A stretch of 64,000 nt of DNA from Stakelama sediminis (GTDB lineage: Bacteria; Pseudomonadota; Alphaproteobacteria; Sphingomonadales; Sphingomonadaceae), in the NCBI RefSeq assembly GCF_014199335.1, contig NZ_JACIJI010000001.1, positions 434,001-498,000 of the forward strand. The letters are read 5' to 3'. Below, piece after piece: positions 19,141 through 27,695 of the stretch. The number at the start of each line of letters is the position of its first letter. Within the stretch, counting starts at the first letter, position 1. A program made the translations under genes and the position numbers. The notes beneath the pieces are model-generated. The model was not told the DNA's origin. It searched no databases and saw only the letters and a program-made list of their open reading frames with translations.

Positions 19141-19857
19141 ATGCGCCCATCCGGCCGCGCGCCCGACGCAATGCGCACCATCACCATCGAACCGAATTTC
19201 ACCCGCCATGCCGAGGGATCGGTGCTGATCTCCTTTGGCGACACCCGCGTGCTGGTGACCGCCAGCGTCGAGGATCGGCTGCCGCCCTGGCTTCGCGGCA
19301 AGGGGGAAGGCTGGGTAACGGCGGAATATGGCATGCTGCCGCGCGCTACCCACACCCGCGGCAATCGCGAAGCTGCAAGGGGCAAGCAGTCCGGCCGTAC
19401 GCAGGAAATCCAGCGGCTGATCGGACGCTCCTTACGCGCCGTGACCGATCTGAAGCTACTCGGCGAGCGGCAGATCACGCTCGACTGCGACGTGATTCAG
19501 GCCGATGGCGGCACCCGCACCGCGTCGATTTCCGGCGCATGGGTGGCGCTGCGCATGGCCGTCGACAAGCTGATGGCCGAGGGTAAGCTGACGGCCGATC
19601 CGATCACGCAGCAGGTCGCGGCCATAAGCTGTGGCATCTATCAGGGTACGCCGGTCCTCGACCTCGATTATGACGAGGATTCGAATGCCGACGCCGACGC
19701 CAATTTCGTGCTGCTTTCCGACGGCAACATTGCCGAGGCGCAGGCAACGGCCGAAGGCGCGACCTATGACGAGGAAGGGCTGCTGCGCCTGCTCCGCCTT
19801 GCCCGCATCGGCTGTAACGACATCTTCGCCGCGCAGCGCAAGGCGCTCGGGAAATGA
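19141..19857 (+). CDS. rph: Ribonuclease PH
   Basis: This phosphorolytic 3'-to-5' exoribonuclease trims tRNA 3' ends, forming a hexameric ring. RNase PH motifs are present: [12 protein letters not shown] at the N-terminus, [31 protein letters not shown], and [23 protein letters not shown]. The ATG at 19141 follows AAGGAGAAAATCATC and gives 238 residues, the standard size. Its stop overlaps the rdgB start (ATGA), so the two are coupled. It is divergent from hrcA, the arrangement typical for alphaproteobacteria. Confidence 0.97.
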   Translation: MRPSGRAPDAMRTITIEPNFTRHAEGSVLISFGDTRVLVTASVEDRLPPWLRGKGEGWVTAEYGMLPRATHTRGNREAARGKQSGRTQEIQRLIGRSLRAVTDLKLLGERQITLDCDVIQADGGTRTASISGAWVALRMAVDKLMAEGKLTADPITQQVAAISCGIYQGTPVLDLDYDEDSNADADANFVLLSDGNIAEAQATAEGATYDEEGLLRLLRLARIGCNDIFAAQRKALGK

Positions 19858-20504
19858 GCGGCGAAGGCGACACCCCGCAGGCGATCCGCAAGCTAACCCC
19901 CGGCAAGCTGGTGATTGCCAGCCATAATGAGGGCAAGGTCGCGGAAATTCGCGAACTGCTCGCCCCCTATGGCATCGAACCGGTGTCGGCGGCGGAACTC
20001 GACCTGCCGGAGCCTGTTGAAAACGGCACGACCTTTGTCGCAAACGCCGAACTGAAGGCGATGCAGGCGGCCGACCTGTCGGGCCTGCCCGCGCTGGCCG
20101 ATGACAGCGGGCTGTGCGTCGAGGCACTGAACGGTGCGCCGGGCGTCTATACCGCCGACTGGGCGGAACGGCAGCCGCGCGAAGGACCACCGGGACGCGA
20201 CTGGTATCTTGCCATGGGCAAGGTTGAGGGCAAACTTGCCGAACAGGGTGCGGATGTCAGCCGTTCGGCGCATTTCGCCTGCACTCTGGCGCTGGCATGG
20301 CCCGACGGGCATGTCGAATGGTTCGAAGGGCGCGCTGAAGGCCATCTGGTCTGGCCGCCGCGCGGCAAACGCGGTTTCGGCTACGATCCCGTCTTCGTTC
20401 CCGAGGGCGAAAGCGAAACCTTCGGCGAAATGGACCCGGCGAAAAAACACGCCATCAGCCACCGCGCCGATGCCTTTCGCCAGCTTGTCGCAGCGGTATT
20501 CTGA
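19854..20504 (+). CDS. rdgB: XTP/dITP diphosphatase (HAM1 family)
   Basis: The enzyme hydrolyses non-canonical purine triphosphates (ITP, dITP, XTP) to monophosphates, keeping them out of DNA and RNA. Signature elements are [18 protein letters not shown] (substrate loop), [14 protein letters not shown], the catalytic [21 protein letters not shown], and [14 protein letters not shown] near the end. [12 protein letters not shown] closes the domain. At 216 residues it has a 16-residue N-terminal extension. The start overlaps rph by four bases. It converges on the CAP-lipoprotein gene, with a palindromic repeat between. Confidence 0.96.
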   Translation: MSGEGDTPQAIRKLTPGKLVIASHNEGKVAEIRELLAPYGIEPVSAAELDLPEPVENGTTFVANAELKAMQAADLSGLPALADDSGLCVEALNGAPGVYTADWAERQPREGPPGRDWYLAMGKVEGKLAEQGADVSRSAHFACTLALAWPDGHVEWFEGRAEGHLVWPPRGKRGFGYDPVFVPEGESETFGEMDPAKKHAISHRADAFRQLVAAVF

Positions 20505-20528
20505 GTTCACGCCACCACCACGCCATCC

Positions 20529-20612
20529 CGTCATTGCGAGTTTCGCGCCAGCGAGGCGAAGCAATCCATGCCGCAATTGGATTACCGCGCGGCTTCGCCG
20601 CTCGCAATGACG
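20529..20612. repeat. Palindromic REP/BIME-like element, copy B
   Basis: CGTCATTGCGAG...GAAGCAATCCA is followed by its inverted counterpart TTGGATTACCGCG...CTCGCAATGACG. The module is the same as at 792-876, with the two halves in the opposite orientation. It lies between the convergent genes rdgB and the CAP lipoprotein. Confidence 0.8.
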
Positions 20613-20634
20613 AGAAATTAACAGGCGATCGGCC

Positions 20635-21207
20635 TTAATACGCCTTTTGCCCGACGACATTACCGGGCGGGGTGTAGCGGCAAACGAGATAATCCTGGGT
20701 GCGGCTGCTCGCCATTGCGCAGCCCATCCGTTTCGTGTTCGCCCAGATGATCTGCGTATAGTGCGCCACTTCGCGCCAGTTACCGGTGGTGGAAAAATCC
20801 GGTGCAGGACCGTTGCGGAAATAGCGTTTCTCATCGACCCAGAGCTGCGCCATTTCAGTGTAGCGATAGGCACTGCGCGTGCCCTTGAACAAATTCTCGC
20901 CTTCGGGCTGCGGCCCGCGCGTTGCCGGATCGGAATGTTCGTATATTTCCGTGTGCGCCAGTTCGTCGGCATAGCGTTGCGCGTCCGCAGCAAGCCCGTC
21001 GTCCCACTCCAGCGGCTGTTCGCCCACCGCCGCGCGAGCGCGATTTTGCACGGTCAGCATCGCCTGTTTCAGCAAGGCCTCTCCGCGCGGGGCATCGCCG
21101 GCAAAGGCGCGCGGCTCGACCACCGTCGGCGCCTTCTCCTGTCCCTGCGGGATGCAACCGGTCAGCAGGAATATGGCACCCATCCATAGTATCTTTTGCT
21201 TCGACAC
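20635..21207 (-). CDS. CAP/SCP-domain lipoprotein
   Basis: The N-terminus (VSKQKILWMGAIFLLTGC) is a lipoprotein signal with lipobox LTGC, so the protein is probably lipid-anchored in the envelope. The CAP domain follows, with ARAAVGEQPLEWDDGLAADA, GENLF and HYTQIIWANTKRMGCA, the CAP signature; the His and Glu positions of the family are present. Two Cys near the C-terminus (MGCA and LVCRY) may pair. The GTG start at 21207 gives a proper positively charged n-region; an ATG at 21183 is the alternative. It is divergent from hemW with only 24 bp between starts. Confidence 0.85.
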   Translation of the reverse strand: MSKQKILWMGAIFLLTGCIPQGQEKAPTVVEPRAFAGDAPRGEALLKQAMLTVQNRARAAVGEQPLEWDDGLAADAQRYADELAHTEIYEHSDPATRGPQPEGENLFKGTRSAYRYTEMAQLWVDEKRYFRNGPAPDFSTTGNWREVAHYTQIIWANTKRMGCAMASSRTQDYLVCRYTPPGNVVGQKAY

Positions 21208-21231
21208 GCACAAAACCCTATCGCGCTTTCC

Positions 21232-22398
21232 ATGAATGCCGACCGAACGCAGCCGCTGGCGCTTTATATCCACTGGCCGTTTTGCGTTTCCAAATGTCCC
21301 TATTGCGATTTCAACAGCCATGTCCGCGAAAGTGTCGATCAGGCGGCGTGGCGCGACGCGCTGCTCGCCGACATGGCGCACGAGGCCTCCTTGCTGCCGG
21401 ACCGGCGGCTGGGATCGATCTTTTTCGGTGGCGGCACGCCCTCGCTGATGCCGCCCGCGACGGTTGCGGCATTGCTTGAGGCGGCGGAGCGACACTGGGG
21501 CTTCACCGACGAAATCGAGATCACACTGGAGGCCAATCCGTCCTCGGTCGAGACGGCACGCTTTACCGATCTGGCGGCAGGGGGCGTCAACCGCGTATCG
21601 CTGGGGTTACAGGCGCTGGACGACGATGCGTTGCGCTTTCTGGGCCGTGCACATGATGTGGCCGAGGGGCTGGCGGCACTCGATACCGCACAGCGGGCGT
21701 TCGCACGCGTCAGCTTCGATCTGATCTATGCCCGCCCCGGCCAGACGCTCGCCGCGTGGGAGGCGGAGCTGACGCGTGCGCTGGGGTTCGGCACCGGGCA
21801 TCTGTCGCTCTACCAGCTCACCATCGAGCCGGGCACGCGCTTCGCCACGCTCGCGGCAAAGGGGGAACTGACGCTGCCCGAGGGCGATGACGCCGCTGAC
21901 CTGTTCGCCGCGACGCGCAGCCTGACCGCCGAGGCCGGCCTGCCCGCCTATGAGATTTCGAACCATGCCCGTCCCGGCGAAGCGAGCCGCCACAATCTGA
22001 CCTATTGGCGCTATGGCGACTATGCGGGAGTCGGCCCCGGCGCGCATGGCAGGCGCGGCGGACTGGCGACCGTGCGACATAAAAAGCCGGAAAACTGGCT
22101 GGCGGCGATGGCGCGCAACGGCCATGGCATCCGCGAAGAAACGCCGCTCAGCGCGGAAACGCGTGCCGTCGAGGCACTGCTGATGGGTCTGCGCCTCGAC
22201 GAGGGCGTGCCGCTGACGCGTATCGCAGCGCTGGGCGAAGCGCCTGCCGATACGTTTCTCGACCATAAGGGGATTGCGGTGCTGGAAGACGAAGGACTGG
22301 TCGCGCTGGACAGCGAGCGGCTATGCGTCACCGATGCCGGAATGCCCGTGCTCGACGCGGTACTGCGCACCATCGTGCGAGAAAACGCCCTTACCTAA
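21232..22398 (+). CDS. hemW: Radical SAM heme chaperone HemW (coproporphyrinogen oxidase-like)
   Basis: The radical-SAM cluster motif is FCVSKCPYCDF (CxxxCxxC, about residues 19-26) after LALYIHWPF, the HemW/HemN opening. FGGGTPSLM is the SAM-binding GGE-like motif. LSLYQLTIEPGTRF and the C-terminal winged HemN domain follow. HemW proteins bind heme and pass it to membrane targets rather than oxidising coproporphyrinogen, but the two families are hard to separate by eye. ATG 21232 is chosen because family sequence begins there; 388 residues. It is followed by a hairpin shared with ccmB. Confidence 0.92.
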   Translation: MNADRTQPLALYIHWPFCVSKCPYCDFNSHVRESVDQAAWRDALLADMAHEASLLPDRRLGSIFFGGGTPSLMPPATVAALLEAAERHWGFTDEIEITLEANPSSVETARFTDLAAGGVNRVSLGLQALDDDALRFLGRAHDVAEGLAALDTAQRAFARVSFDLIYARPGQTLAAWEAELTRALGFGTGHLSLYQLTIEPGTRFATLAAKGELTLPEGDDAADLFAATRSLTAEAGLPAYEISNHARPGEASRHNLTYWRYGDYAGVGPGAHGRRGGLATVRHKKPENWLAAMARNGHGIREETPLSAETRAVEALLMGLRLDEGVPLTRIAALGEAPADTFLDHKGIAVLEDEGLVALDSERLCVTDAGMPVLDAVLRTIVRENALT

Positions 22399-22423
22399 CC
22401 GCCGCGGGAAATCGGGGGGGCCT

Positions 22424-22464
22424 ATCATGGCCGCCATTTCCTCTATCGAGGGTTCGGCCATGAT
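22424..22464. terminator. Hairpin between convergent hemW and ccmB
   Basis: ATCATGGCCG (22424-22433) pairs with CGGCCATGAT (22455-22464) over a 21-base loop. Flanking G-rich and C-rich runs extend the stem. It lies between two convergent stop codons and touches the ccmB stop, so a bidirectional terminator is likely. There is no clear T tract. Confidence 0.5.
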
Positions 22465-23108
22465 CAATCCCCCGCCATGCGCATTGCTGCACCCGCTACG
22501 AACGGTGTACCCGCAACCAGCAACAGGCTGACCGCACCAAGCAATTTAAGCGCGCCGGGACCACCCTCGATCGAACCTGCCCCGAAAATCAGCAGCGGTA
22601 CCGCCAGCGGCAGCATCACCAGCCCGGCCACTGCGCCACTACCGCGCAGACCTGCGGTCAGCGCCGCCGTCGCCACCCCCAGCGCAGCAAGCCCCGGTGT
22701 ACCGATCAGCAAGCCCAACTCGATGGCAAGCAGCGTATGCCCCGACAGACCCAGTAATCCCGCCGCCAGCACACTCGCCAGCATCAGCAGCGGCGCAAAG
22801 CCCAGCCAGTGCCCGACCAGCTTCGCGGTTGCAATCATCGCCTCGCTCGCCCCACGCACCGCCAGTTGATCGACCACACCGCGCTCAAGATCCGGTGCGA
22901 CCAGCCGCTCGACCGGCAACAGTGCCGCCAAAAGCGCCGCTGCCCAGATCACGCCGCCGCCGACGCGCGCCAGCAATTTGCTGTCCGGACCGATCCCGAA
23001 CGGAAAAAGAATGGCGACGAGGAGGAAGAAGGCGATGGGTAGCAGCATCCCACCGCTGACCCACGCCCCGCGCAATTCGCGCATCACCAGCGTGGCAAAC
23101 CCCTTCAT
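22464..23108 (-). CDS. ccmB: Heme exporter membrane protein CcmB
   Basis: This is the membrane subunit of the CcmAB transporter of cytochrome c maturation system I, which releases holo-CcmE. It has six predicted membrane segments. FATLVMRELRGAWVSGGMLLPIAFFLLVAILFPFGIGPD is the family N-terminus, and the conserved LAALLPVERL and GVVDQLAVRG follow. At 214 residues it is normal. The start overlaps the ccmA stop (ATGA). ccmC and the rest of the system are not adjacent, so the ccm genes are split in this genome or lie outside the window. Confidence 0.93.
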   Translation of the reverse strand: MKGFATLVMRELRGAWVSGGMLLPIAFFLLVAILFPFGIGPDSKLLARVGGGVIWAAALLAALLPVERLVAPDLERGVVDQLAVRGASEAMIATAKLVGHWLGFAPLLMLASVLAAGLLGLSGHTLLAIELGLLIGTPGLAALGVATAALTAGLRGSGAVAGLVMLPLAVPLLIFGAGSIEGGPGALKLLGAVSLLLVAGTPFVAGAAMRMAGD

Positions 23109-23698
23109 GCCGCCTCCAGCACGATCATCTGCGCGCGCGGCACATCGAGTTGCTGATGCGTGGCGATCAGGACCGCGCCACCGGCCTTGCGATGGCGGGC
23201 AATGGCTGCTTCAAACAATGTCAGGGCATGGGCATCCAAACCGTTCGCCGGTTCATCGAGCAACCAGGTTGGCGAATCGGCTGCCAGTACGCGTGCCAGT
23301 CCGGCTCGCCGCCGCTGCCCGGTCGACAGCAGCCGCACCGGCACCGGCGCCAGATGCGTCAGATCGAATGCTTCCAGCGCATCGGCCACCCGTTCATCCG
23401 CCGCCCGCTCGCTGTCATCGAATCGTGCCCAGAACAGTAGTGCGCGGTCCAGCGGCAGTTCGCGATCCAGCGCTGCATCCTCGGTAATCAGCGCGCGTGG
23501 CGGGCTATAGGCGACGGTGCCCTCGACCGGCTGCAACAATCCGGCGGCAATGCGGATCAGGCTGGATTTGCCGACACCATTCGGCCCCGTCACCACCCCT
23601 GCCTGCCCCTGCTCAACCGCGAAGGTCAGCCCTTCGAACAGCACGCGCCCGCCCCTTTCGCAGGTCACGTCTCGAAAGGCGATGGCGCCGCCGGGCAT
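23105..23698 (-). CDS. ccmA: Heme exporter ATPase CcmA
   Basis: This is the ABC ATPase partner of CcmB. Walker A is GPNGVGKSS, the signature motif is LSTGQRRRAGLARVL, Walker B is TWLLDEP, and the switch His is in IATHQQ. At 197 residues it has the compact CcmA size. The ATG at 23698 overlaps the stop of the upstream metallopeptidase gene by one base (TGATG); a TTG one codon earlier is the only alternative. Thus metallopeptidase, ccmA and ccmB form one coupled operon. Confidence 0.94.
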   Translation of the reverse strand: MPGGAIAFRDVTCERGGRVLFEGLTFAVEQGQAGVVTGPNGVGKSSLIRIAAGLLQPVEGTVAYSPPRALITEDAALDRELPLDRALLFWARFDDSERAADERVADALEAFDLTHLAPVPVRLLSTGQRRRAGLARVLAADSPTWLLDEPANGLDAHALTLFEAAIARHRKAGGAVLIATHQQLDVPRAQMIVLEAA

Positions 23699-24126
23699 CA
23701 ATCGTCATCCCCTGCCGAATCCTCCAGCGCGTGCATATCGGCGTCCGACAGGCCGAAATGATGGCCCACCTCATGCACGACGACATGGCGGATGATCGCA
23801 CCCAGCGTTTCCCCGGTCGCCATCCATTCGGCAAGCAGCGGGCGGCGATAGAGATGGATTTCGTCGGGGTAGCTGGTGACGTCGAACGAGGATTTCTCCC
23901 CGATCGGCCGCCCGCGATACAGGCCCGCCAGCCGCATCGGATCGCGGATGCTCAGCGCGCGCAGCGTGGCCGGGTCCGCCACTTCCTCAACCACCAGCAC
24001 GATGTCGCTGAGATAGCTGGAAAAAGGGGCAGGAATTTCCGCCATCGCCTCTCGCGCGAGACGTTCGAACGTCGCCGAATCAGGCAGATTCATTCCGGGT
24101 GCTTGTGCCGACATGCCAAAAGCCAT
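23698..24126 (-). CDS. Zincin-like metallopeptidase family protein
   Basis: This small protein (142 residues at most) has a HExxHxxG zinc site, HEVGHHFGLSDADMHALE, with a following Asp as likely third ligand. The N-terminal part reads FERLAREAMAEIPAPFSSYL. It matches the small possibly-zincin family found in alphaproteobacteria (COG3824-type); the substrate is not known. Starts at 24126, 24114 and 24093 are all possible. Coupling to ccmA suggests co-expression with cytochrome c maturation, but a role there is only inference. Confidence 0.8.
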   Translation of the reverse strand: MAFGMSAQAPGMNLPDSATFERLAREAMAEIPAPFSSYLSDIVLVVEEVADPATLRALSIRDPMRLAGLYRGRPIGEKSSFDVTSYPDEIHLYRRPLLAEWMATGETLGAIIRHVVVHEVGHHFGLSDADMHALEDSAGDDD

Positions 24127-24161
24127 AGGCCCGAAGCCGAGGATCCGGCAAGGAGGCGAAG

Positions 24162-24452
24162 ATGGTAGAACAGTTGAGCCCGGCAGAACGCGAAGACGCG
24201 CTGGACGGTCTGCCTGAATGGGATTTCGACGACGGCCGCGACGCGATCAGCCGCCGTTTCACCTTCGACGATTTCAGCCAGGCCTTCGCGTTCATGACTC
24301 AGGTCGCCCTGCTTGCGGAAAAGGCGGACCATCATCCCGAATGGTCGAACGTCTATAATCGCGTCGAAATCCTGCTGACCACGCACGATGCAGGCGGGCT
24401 ATCGGAACGCGATATCGAAATGGCGCAGGCAATCGACGCGCTGGTCGAATAA
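24162..24452 (+). CDS. phhB: Pterin-4a-carbinolamine dehydratase
   Basis: The enzyme dehydrates 4a-hydroxytetrahydropterin, recycling the cofactor of aromatic amino acid hydroxylases. At 96 residues it is typical. The diagnostic motif [18 protein letters not shown] carries the catalytic His pair. No phenylalanine hydroxylase gene is next to it. GAGGCGAAG upstream of the ATG serves as ribosome binding site. It is divergent from the metallopeptidase-ccmAB operon (35 bp) and is followed by a GNAT gene 13 bp later. Confidence 0.93.
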   Translation: MVEQLSPAEREDALDGLPEWDFDDGRDAISRRFTFDDFSQAFAFMTQVALLAEKADHHPEWSNVYNRVEILLTTHDAGGLSERDIEMAQAIDALVE

Positions 24453-24465
24453 CGGAGCTTCCCGC

Positions 24466-24981
24466 ATGGACTGGACGGTGCGGCGCGCGGACGCCGCAGA
24501 TGCCGCGCGGCTGGCACTGGTCGGTGCCGCAACCTTTCTCGATGGATTTGCCGGCGTGATCGACGGCGACGCCATTGTCGCCCATTGCGCGAAGCAGCAC
24601 GCCCCCGATGCCTATACCGCCCTGCTCGCCCGTCCGGACGTGTCGGCATGGCTCGCCCAGGCCGATCATGGCGGTGCCCCGGTCGGCTACAGCATCCTGT
24701 GCACCGCCGACCTGCCGGGGGTGGGTGAAGGCGACTGGGAAGTGAAGCGTATCTATGCCCTGTCGCGCCTGCACGGCAGCGGTATAGGGCGCGCACTGAT
24801 GCAACCCGCCATCGACACGGCGCGTAAACGAGGTGCCAAACGGCTGATGCTGGGCGTTTATAACGGCAATGCCCGCGCGCTTGCCTTTTACGCTAAATGC
24901 GGGTTCGAAACCGTGGGTACGCGGCGCTTCACCGTCGGCGCACAGACCTACGACGATTATGTGCTGGCGCTCAGCCTGTGA
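24466..24981 (+). CDS. GNAT family N-acetyltransferase
   Basis: A 171-residue single GNAT domain: WTVRRADAADAARLALVGA at the start, VKRIYALSRLHGSGIGRALM as motif A (the acetyl-CoA loop SGIGRALM), and NARALAFYAKCGFETVGTRRF as motif B. It looks like the PhnO/RimI-like small-molecule or protein acetylases; the substrate is unknown. ATG 24466 follows AACGGAGC. It is probably co-transcribed with phhB and converges on the HAD gene (6-bp gap). Confidence 0.85.
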   Translation: MDWTVRRADAADAARLALVGAATFLDGFAGVIDGDAIVAHCAKQHAPDAYTALLARPDVSAWLAQADHGGAPVGYSILCTADLPGVGEGDWEVKRIYALSRLHGSGIGRALMQPAIDTARKRGAKRLMLGVYNGNARALAFYAKCGFETVGTRRFTVGAQTYDDYVLALSL

Positions 24982-24987
24982 GCGCCG

Positions 24988-25617
24988 TCAGACGGTTTCG
25001 TTGGTGAGCAGATTCAGTTGCACCAGTTCGGCGCGGAATGCGGGGGCGTCGGTGAACTGCACCGCATGGATGCCCAGCGCATTGGCGGCGGCGACATTGG
25101 CGGGGTTATCGTCTACGAACACAGCGTCGGTCGCGGCAATGCCGAAACGATCGAGCGCGCGGCGGTAGATTGCGGGGTCCGGCTTTACGAGACGTTCCTC
25201 CCCCGACACCACGATATCGCGGAACCGGTCGAACAAGTCCGGCCATGCCGCGCGGAAGGGTGGAAAAAATTCGTGCGAGAAATTGGTGATCGCGAACAGC
25301 GGTACGCCCGCTGCATCGAGTTCCTCGACAAGCGGGATCATCCCGTCGACGGGACCGGTGATGCTGTCGTTGAAGCGCGGCCCCCATTGCGCGATCAGAT
25401 CGGCATGTTCGGGGTAGCGCGCGCTCAACTCCGCGCTGGTGTCGGCGAAGTCGCGCCCGGCGTCATGCTGAAAATGCCATTCATGCGTGACGACATCGCG
25501 CAGAAACGCATCAAGCGCCTGATCGTCGTCGATCAGACGCTCGTACAGATAGCGGGGATCCCAATGGAACAGGACGTTGCCGATATCGAAGATAACGGCG
25601 GATCGTGCCTGTCCCAT
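24988..25617 (-). CDS. HAD-superfamily phosphatase (YihX-like)
   Basis: Motif I is AVIFDIGNVLFHWDPRYLY (nucleophile Asp at residue 11). Motif II is the Thr in FAITNFSHEF, motif III the Lys in ERLVKPDPAIYRRALDRF, and motif IV VFVDDNPANV. DIGN in place of DxDGT is usual for the YihX/haloacid-dehalogenase-like subgroup, some of which hydrolyse sugar phosphates. ATG 25617 begins only seven bases after the rpmJ stop, so it is likely co-transcribed with the ribosomal protein gene. 209 residues. Confidence 0.88.
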   Translation of the reverse strand: MGQARSAVIFDIGNVLFHWDPRYLYERLIDDDQALDAFLRDVVTHEWHFQHDAGRDFADTSAELSARYPEHADLIAQWGPRFNDSITGPVDGMIPLVEELDAAGVPLFAITNFSHEFFPPFRAAWPDLFDRFRDIVVSGEERLVKPDPAIYRRALDRFGIAATDAVFVDDNPANVAAANALGIHAVQFTDAPAFRAELVQLNLLTNETV

Positions 25618-25624
25618 ATGGCGT

Positions 25625-25750
25625 TCAGCCCTGGCGCGCCTTGAACTTGCGCACCGTCTTGTTGATGACATAGGTGCGACCGCGGCGACGGATCACGCGG
25701 TTATCGCGGTGACGTCCCTTGAGCGACTTCAATGAATTCACGATCTTCAT
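25625..25750 (-). CDS. rpmJ: 50S ribosomal protein L36 (zinc-free form)
   Basis: The 41-residue product reads [20 protein letters not shown] and continues basic to the end (...[11 protein letters not shown]). It lacks the four zinc ligands of the C+ type, so it is the C-minus/alternative L36 typical of alphaproteobacteria. The HAD phosphatase gene follows after 7 bp. The upstream 190 bp hold its promoter and that of the divergent lipoprotein gene; I could not assign -35/-10 boxes with confidence. Confidence 0.95.
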   Translation of the reverse strand: MKIVNSLKSLKGRHRDNRVIRRRGRTYVINKTVRKFKARQG

Positions 25751-25942
25751 GACCGATTCGCTTCTCGATAATTAGTGTCGGAAAAAGTGAGGCGCCCGCC
25801 TACTGGCGATGGCGCGCGAAGTCAAGCGCCCGGCCTGACCGCACCCGAACCGCCTCGGTTCATCGCAGCAGATAGGAACCCCATTGCCTTTGTCATGCGT
25901 TCAGCAGGATAAGCCGGTATGTATCTGCGACGGGAGAACGGC

Positions 25943-26554
25943 ATGCGACGGACAGGAATCATGGCGGCGGCAGGATTGGCGTTGCTGACGGCGGGATGTT
26001 CAACGACACCGCATATACCGGTGGACGTTACCCGCTATCACCTCGACCCGCCGATCGCGCGGATGACCTATACCATCCAGCCGCTGTCGACCCAGCCGAC
26101 GATCAGCCAGGAATATCAGCAATATGCCGATGCGGTCGCGACTCAGTTGAATGCTCTGGGCTTTGCGCCCGCCAGTGCCGGCAATGACGACAACGACATC
26201 GGAAAGTCCGGTTACATCGCCGCCATGTCCTATACGCGCGCGCCGGTAGGGACCGTGCGTAAACGCCCGCCGCTATCCATCGGCCTGGGCGGTGGATCGT
26301 TCGGCGGCGATGTCGGCGTAGGCGGCGGGGCAAGCTTCGGCATCGGCGGCGGCGTGCGACAGGTAATCGGCACCCAGCTTTCGGTGCAACTGCGCCGCCG
26401 CAGCGACAATACCGTGGTCTGGGAAGGCCGCGCAGTCACCCAGACCGTGATCGGCGGCAAGGATTCGAGTACCGCCGCAATTGCCCAGAAACTCGCTGCC
26501 GCCTTGTTCAAGGGGTTCCCCGGCGAGTCCGGGATTACTATCACGGTCAAATGA
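25943..26554 (+). CDS. DUF4136-type lipoprotein
   Basis: The signal MRRTGIMAAAGLALLTAGC ends in a lipobox (LTAGC), so it is a lipoprotein of about 203 residues. The mature part has the DUF4136-like pattern: YHLDPPIARMTYTIQPLS, YADAVATQLNALGFAPA, and QLSVQLRRRSDNTVVWEGRAV near the end. A Gly-rich stretch (about 115-140) lies between. ATG 25943 is preceded by GGGAGAACGGC. Its stop overlaps the start of the M14 carboxypeptidase gene (ATGA), a close coupling. The function is unknown; it is probably on the inner leaflet of the outer membrane. Confidence 0.82.
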   Translation: MRRTGIMAAAGLALLTAGCSTTPHIPVDVTRYHLDPPIARMTYTIQPLSTQPTISQEYQQYADAVATQLNALGFAPASAGNDDNDIGKSGYIAAMSYTRAPVGTVRKRPPLSIGLGGGSFGGDVGVGGGASFGIGGGVRQVIGTQLSVQLRRRSDNTVVWEGRAVTQTVIGGKDSSTAAIAQKLAAALFKGFPGESGITITVK

Positions 26555-27669
26555 GCATTCAGATCAACGCCGCCTTTGACGGCGGCAACATCCGCCTGGT
26601 CAGTATCGCCAACGACCGGATCGACCTGGAAATCGTGAAGGACCATCATTCCGATTTCTATCAATGGTTCTATTTCCGCGTTTCCGGTGTAAAGGGCCGC
26701 ACGCTGACCTTTCGCATCGTCAATGCGGGCACGTCCGCCTATGCCTTTGGCTGGCCGGGCTATCGCACGCGGATCAGCACGGACCGGAAAAGCTGGCGCA
26801 CCACCGATACCAGCTATGACGACGGGGTGCTGACCTTCACCCACACCTTTGCAACCGACCTTGTTTGGTTCGCCTATTTCGCGCCCTATACGGTGGAGCG
26901 GCACAACCAGCTTGTCGCCGACATGGCGACGCGCCCCGGCGTTGCGCATCGTGAACTGGGCCAGACGCTTGACGGACGGTCGATCGACTGCCTGACGCTG
27001 GGCGACGGCGCGAAGCAGGTCTGGCTCTATGCCCGCCAGCATCCGGGCGAAAGCATGGCCGAATGGTGGATGGAAGGGGCGCTGGAAAAGCTCACCGATC
27101 CCAACGACGCCACTGCTCAGGCGCTGCGGCGCAAGGCGACGTTCCACATCGTCCCGAATATGAACCCAGATGGTTCGTTCAGGGGCCATCTGCGTACCAA
27201 TGCGGCTGGCGTGAACCTGAACCGCGAATGGCATTCGCCGACCATGGAGCGCAGCCCCGAAGTGTTGCTGGTCCGCAACCGGATGGACGAAACCGGCGTC
27301 GATTTCGCGATGGACGTGCATGGCGACGAAGCGATTCCGGCCAATTTCCTTGCCGGGTTCGAAGGGATTCCCAGCTGGACCGAGGAGCTGGGCGAGAAAT
27401 TCTATAGCTATGGACGCAGGCTGGAAGCGGCGACGCCGGACTTTCAGACCGAAAAAGGCTATGGCAAGGCGGAACCGGGCAAGGCCAACCTGTCCATGTC
27501 GACCAACCAGCTTGCCGAGCGTTTCGGCGCGGTCAGCATGACGCTGGAAATGCCGTTCAAGGACCACGACCCGAACCCGGATGCCGAATTCGGCTGGTCG
27601 CCCGACCGCTGCAAGACGCTGGCGCATTCGTGCCTCGACACGCTGGCCGGGATGATCGACGAAATCTGA
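26551..27669 (+). CDS. M14-family zinc carboxypeptidase (cytosolic carboxypeptidase-like)
   Basis: The N-terminal beta domain (about residues 1-125) contains FYQWFYFRVSGVKGRTLTF, the family hallmark of CCP/AGBL proteins. The M14 domain carries the zinc ligands in ARQHPGESMAEWW (His and Glu) and MDVHGDE (His), and the catalytic Glu in SMTLEMPFKDH. There is no signal peptide, so it is cytoplasmic. Eukaryotic relatives remove C-terminal or side-chain glutamates from tubulin; bacterial targets are not established. It overlaps the DUF4136 lipoprotein gene by four bases, and a GNAT gene follows 26 bp later. Confidence 0.9.
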   Translation: MSIQINAAFDGGNIRLVSIANDRIDLEIVKDHHSDFYQWFYFRVSGVKGRTLTFRIVNAGTSAYAFGWPGYRTRISTDRKSWRTTDTSYDDGVLTFTHTFATDLVWFAYFAPYTVERHNQLVADMATRPGVAHRELGQTLDGRSIDCLTLGDGAKQVWLYARQHPGESMAEWWMEGALEKLTDPNDATAQALRRKATFHIVPNMNPDGSFRGHLRTNAAGVNLNREWHSPTMERSPEVLLVRNRMDETGVDFAMDVHGDEAIPANFLAGFEGIPSWTEELGEKFYSYGRRLEAATPDFQTEKGYGKAEPGKANLSMSTNQLAERFGAVSMTLEMPFKDHDPNPDAEFGWSPDRCKTLAHSCLDTLAGMIDEI

Positions 27670-27695
27670 TCGCGATGCCTTGGGGGGAGGCGGGC

